From Pseudomonadota bacterium (lineage in GTDB: Bacteria > Desulfobacterota > Syntrophobacteria > Syntrophobacterales > Syntrophobacteraceae), in the NCBI GenBank assembly GCA_023416335.1, contig JAEZHY010000182.1, positions 1 through 41,993 on the forward strand: a stretch of DNA of 41,993 nt. Reading direction: 5' to 3'. Shown here one piece after another: positions 40,523 to 41,993 of this stretch. A model generated the notes under the pieces. It saw nothing but the letters and a program-made list of their open reading frames with translations. It ran no database searches and was not told where the DNA came from. Each line of letters starts with the position of its first letter. Position 1 is the stretch's first letter. Made by a program: the position numbers and the translations under genes.

Positions 40523-41872
40523 ATGTCCAAAAAACCGCTCCTGCTCCTGATTAATCCCTGGATTGCGGATTTTGCAGCCCATGATTTGTGGACCAAACCC
40601 ATGGGGCTCCTGATCCTCGCATCGCTCCTGAGGGATGACGACTGCGGAGTAGCCTTTATCGACTGCCTCGACAGGCATGACCCTTTTACAATTCGGCACC
40701 CGGATGTCATCTCCGGCCGGGACAGGAAATTCGGGACGGGAAAATTCCCGAGGATGCGTCTCCCCAGGCCGGAGCCCTACTCGGATTTTCCCCGTTATTA
40801 CTACCGACACGGCATCCACCCGGACAGTCTCAGGGAAAAGATTCGAGCCGTCGGCAAGCCGGACCTCATCTGGGTCACTTCCATTATGACCTACTGGTAT
40901 CCCGGTGTGCAGGATACGATCCGGATTGTGAGAGAGGAATTTCCGGACGTGCCGGTCTGGCTTGGCGGCATTTACGCAAAGCTCTGTCCGGAACACGCCC
41001 GAAAGGCGAGCGGTGCCGACAGGATTGTAACGGAGCCGGTTTCAGACCTTCCGGATCTGCTCTGCGCTCAAACTGGATTCTCTGTTCGAAACCGGGAAGC
41101 ATGGGCCGATTTCCGGCAGTGGCCCACCCCGGCGCTCGACTTGTTGCCGCGACTCGATTATGCCCCGCTGCTCACGGGTATCGGGTGCCCTTTCCGCTGC
41201 CCCTATTGTGCATCGGGAAGGCTGCAGCCCGAGCGCAGGCGACATGATGCGGAGCGTATCCATGAGGAAGTAGTGCGGGCGCACGAGAAATTTGGCGTAG
41301 TCGATTTTGCATTTTATGACGATGCCCTGCTTCTCGATGCCGAAACAACGCTCAGGCCGGCCCTTGAACGACTGATTCGGGAAGGTCCGCGGGTACGGTT
41401 TCATGTCCCCAATGCACTGCATATTCGGGCCCTTTCGCCCCAGTGGTGCGAACTGCTTCATGAAGCAGGCTTCCGCACGATCCGGCTCGGCCTGGAAACG
41501 ACGGTCGATAGAAAAAGCCGGGAATGGGGCAATAAGGTCGATACGGAAATGTATCTGAAGTGCATAGAGAATCTTTTCTCGGCAGGATTTGAACCGGGCG
41601 ATATAGGAGTCTACCTTCTTTGCGGGCTGCCCGGCCAGGTCCCGGCGGAAGTTGCCGAGGCTGTTCAAATCGTCAAGGCGAGCGGAGTCCGGCCGCGTAT
41701 TGCCGAATATTCCCCGATTCCCGGCACCCCGATGTGGGAGCAGGGGATCGCCGTTTCTTCGTTCGATCTTGCAGGAGAGCCGCTCTATCACAACAACAGC
41801 TTTTTTGCCTGCCGTCGCCCGGATTTTACGTATGAAGACATGCTCATACTGAAAAAGCTCAGTGAACAGTGA
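40523..41872 (+). CDS. B12-binding-type radical SAM protein
   Basis: 449 residues. The first 190 form a cobalamin-binding-like Rossmann region ([11 protein letters not shown], then [11 protein letters not shown] and the [10 protein letters not shown] strand), though the DxHxxG cobalamin ligand motif is not seen. The radical SAM domain follows with the cluster motif CPFRCPYC in [24 protein letters not shown] and RLGLETTVD. The end (ADMxILKKL-like, [11 protein letters not shown]) is typical of the family. The substrate is unknown. Its TGA overlaps sequence that looks like the 5' end of a group II intron, so the natural C-terminus may lie beyond the window. Confidence 0.75.
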   Translation: MSKKPLLLLINPWIADFAAHDLWTKPMGLLILASLLRDDDCGVAFIDCLDRHDPFTIRHPDVISGRDRKFGTGKFPRMRLPRPEPYSDFPRYYYRHGIHPDSLREKIRAVGKPDLIWVTSIMTYWYPGVQDTIRIVREEFPDVPVWLGGIYAKLCPEHARKASGADRIVTEPVSDLPDLLCAQTGFSVRNREAWADFRQWPTPALDLLPRLDYAPLLTGIGCPFRCPYCASGRLQPERRRHDAERIHEEVVRAHEKFGVVDFAFYDDALLLDAETTLRPALERLIREGPRVRFHVPNALHIRALSPQWCELLHEAGFRTIRLGLETTVDRKSREWGNKVDTEMYLKCIENLFSAGFEPGDIGVYLLCGLPGQVPAEVAEAVQIVKASGVRPRIAEYSPIPGTPMWEQGIAVSSFDLAGEPLYHNNSFFACRRPDFTYEDMLILKKLSEQ

Positions 41873-41993
41873 GAAAGCGCCGGTAAAAGTCGGCTTGGAG
41901 TAGTGGATGAAAGAGCCATACGGTGAAGGTCTAACGAACCACACCGGCCCCGAGTCATGCGCCGGTACCTGTGAGGGTACGGGTGAAGCGTTG
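41869..41993 (+). mobile_element. Possible 5' end of a group II intron (continues outside window)
   Basis: From GTGAG at 41869 the sequence runs through CGCCGGTAAAAGTCGGCTTGG, GTCTAACGAACCACACCGG, CCCGAGTCATGCGCCGG and GGGTGAAGCGTTG. This is like the leader of bacterial group II introns that carry a reverse transcriptase/maturase, as I recall them. GTGAG is an acceptable intron 5' boundary. The maturase frame would lie beyond base 41993. Confidence 0.5.

Overview
The window looks like a chromosomal segment of an anaerobic Desulfobacterota-type bacterium (sulfate reducer or syntroph), moderately GC-rich. The pointers are an AhbC-type radical SAM enzyme of the siroheme-to-heme route, a Desulfovibrio-type monocluster ferredoxin, acyl-CoA and 4-hydroxybutyryl-CoA-dehydratase-type enzymes, a molybdenum aldehyde oxidoreductase, and a sigma-54 activator with its own promoter. 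There is no rRNA or tRNA, so this placement is inference from gene content. No tRNA, rRNA or CRISPR array was recognised.

Layout. 1-3108: a secreted VWA protein running off the left edge, an exported rhodanese and a bile-acid:sodium-symporter-like permease. 3292-4646: a toxin-antitoxin cluster (UPF0175 / DUF3368 / nucleotidyltransferase). 4724-8061: HMG-CoA lyase, enoyl-CoA hydratase and a convergent acyl-CoA carboxyltransferase, resembling the lower leucine/isovalerate pathway. 8273-9026: an orphan antitoxin and an AbrB antitoxin whose toxin is reduced to eight codons. 9339-13207: an MFS exporter, a 4-hydroxybutyryl-CoA dehydratase-like flavoprotein and an Rrf2 regulator. 13626-21747, all minus strand: a phospholipase-D-like protein, a PaoABC-like aldehyde oxidoreductase operon and an endonuclease/exonuclease/phosphatase-fold protein with two CBM21-like modules.

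22389-25604 is a second defence/addiction region: a RelE-like killer with HTH antidote, a triply damaged vapBC carrying an IS3 orfA fragment, and a HigB-like toxin with a HigA-ImmA-type fusion, the intact two preceded by inverted-repeat operators. 26068-30615 is a regulated unit: a DASS-type anion permease and an iron-sulfur flavoprotein diverge from a sigma-54 activator; the spacer holds a good -24/-12 promoter for the permease and three CATGTT blocks at exact 10-bp spacing. 30889-33290 has an IS1634-type transposase remnant, a lone rpsD, and an exported protein built of about nineteen 11-residue repeats. 33517-37132 is ferredoxin, Pho-box-like repeats, phoB, phoR and pstB. 38014-41872 holds ahbC, a 45-residue Cys protein, dtd and a B12/radical SAM protein; the right edge resembles the start of a group II intron.

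The long gaps are rich in short repeats. The clearest is a 247-bp MITE-like element (19898-20144) with 16-bp perfect terminal inverted repeats and an AGGA duplication, sitting in the loop of a dispersed GGTTCCCAAGG hairpin; an unoccupied copy of that hairpin lies in the same window at 39496-39521. A second 437-bp stretch (37221-37657) is bounded by 38-bp inverted repeats with one mismatch.
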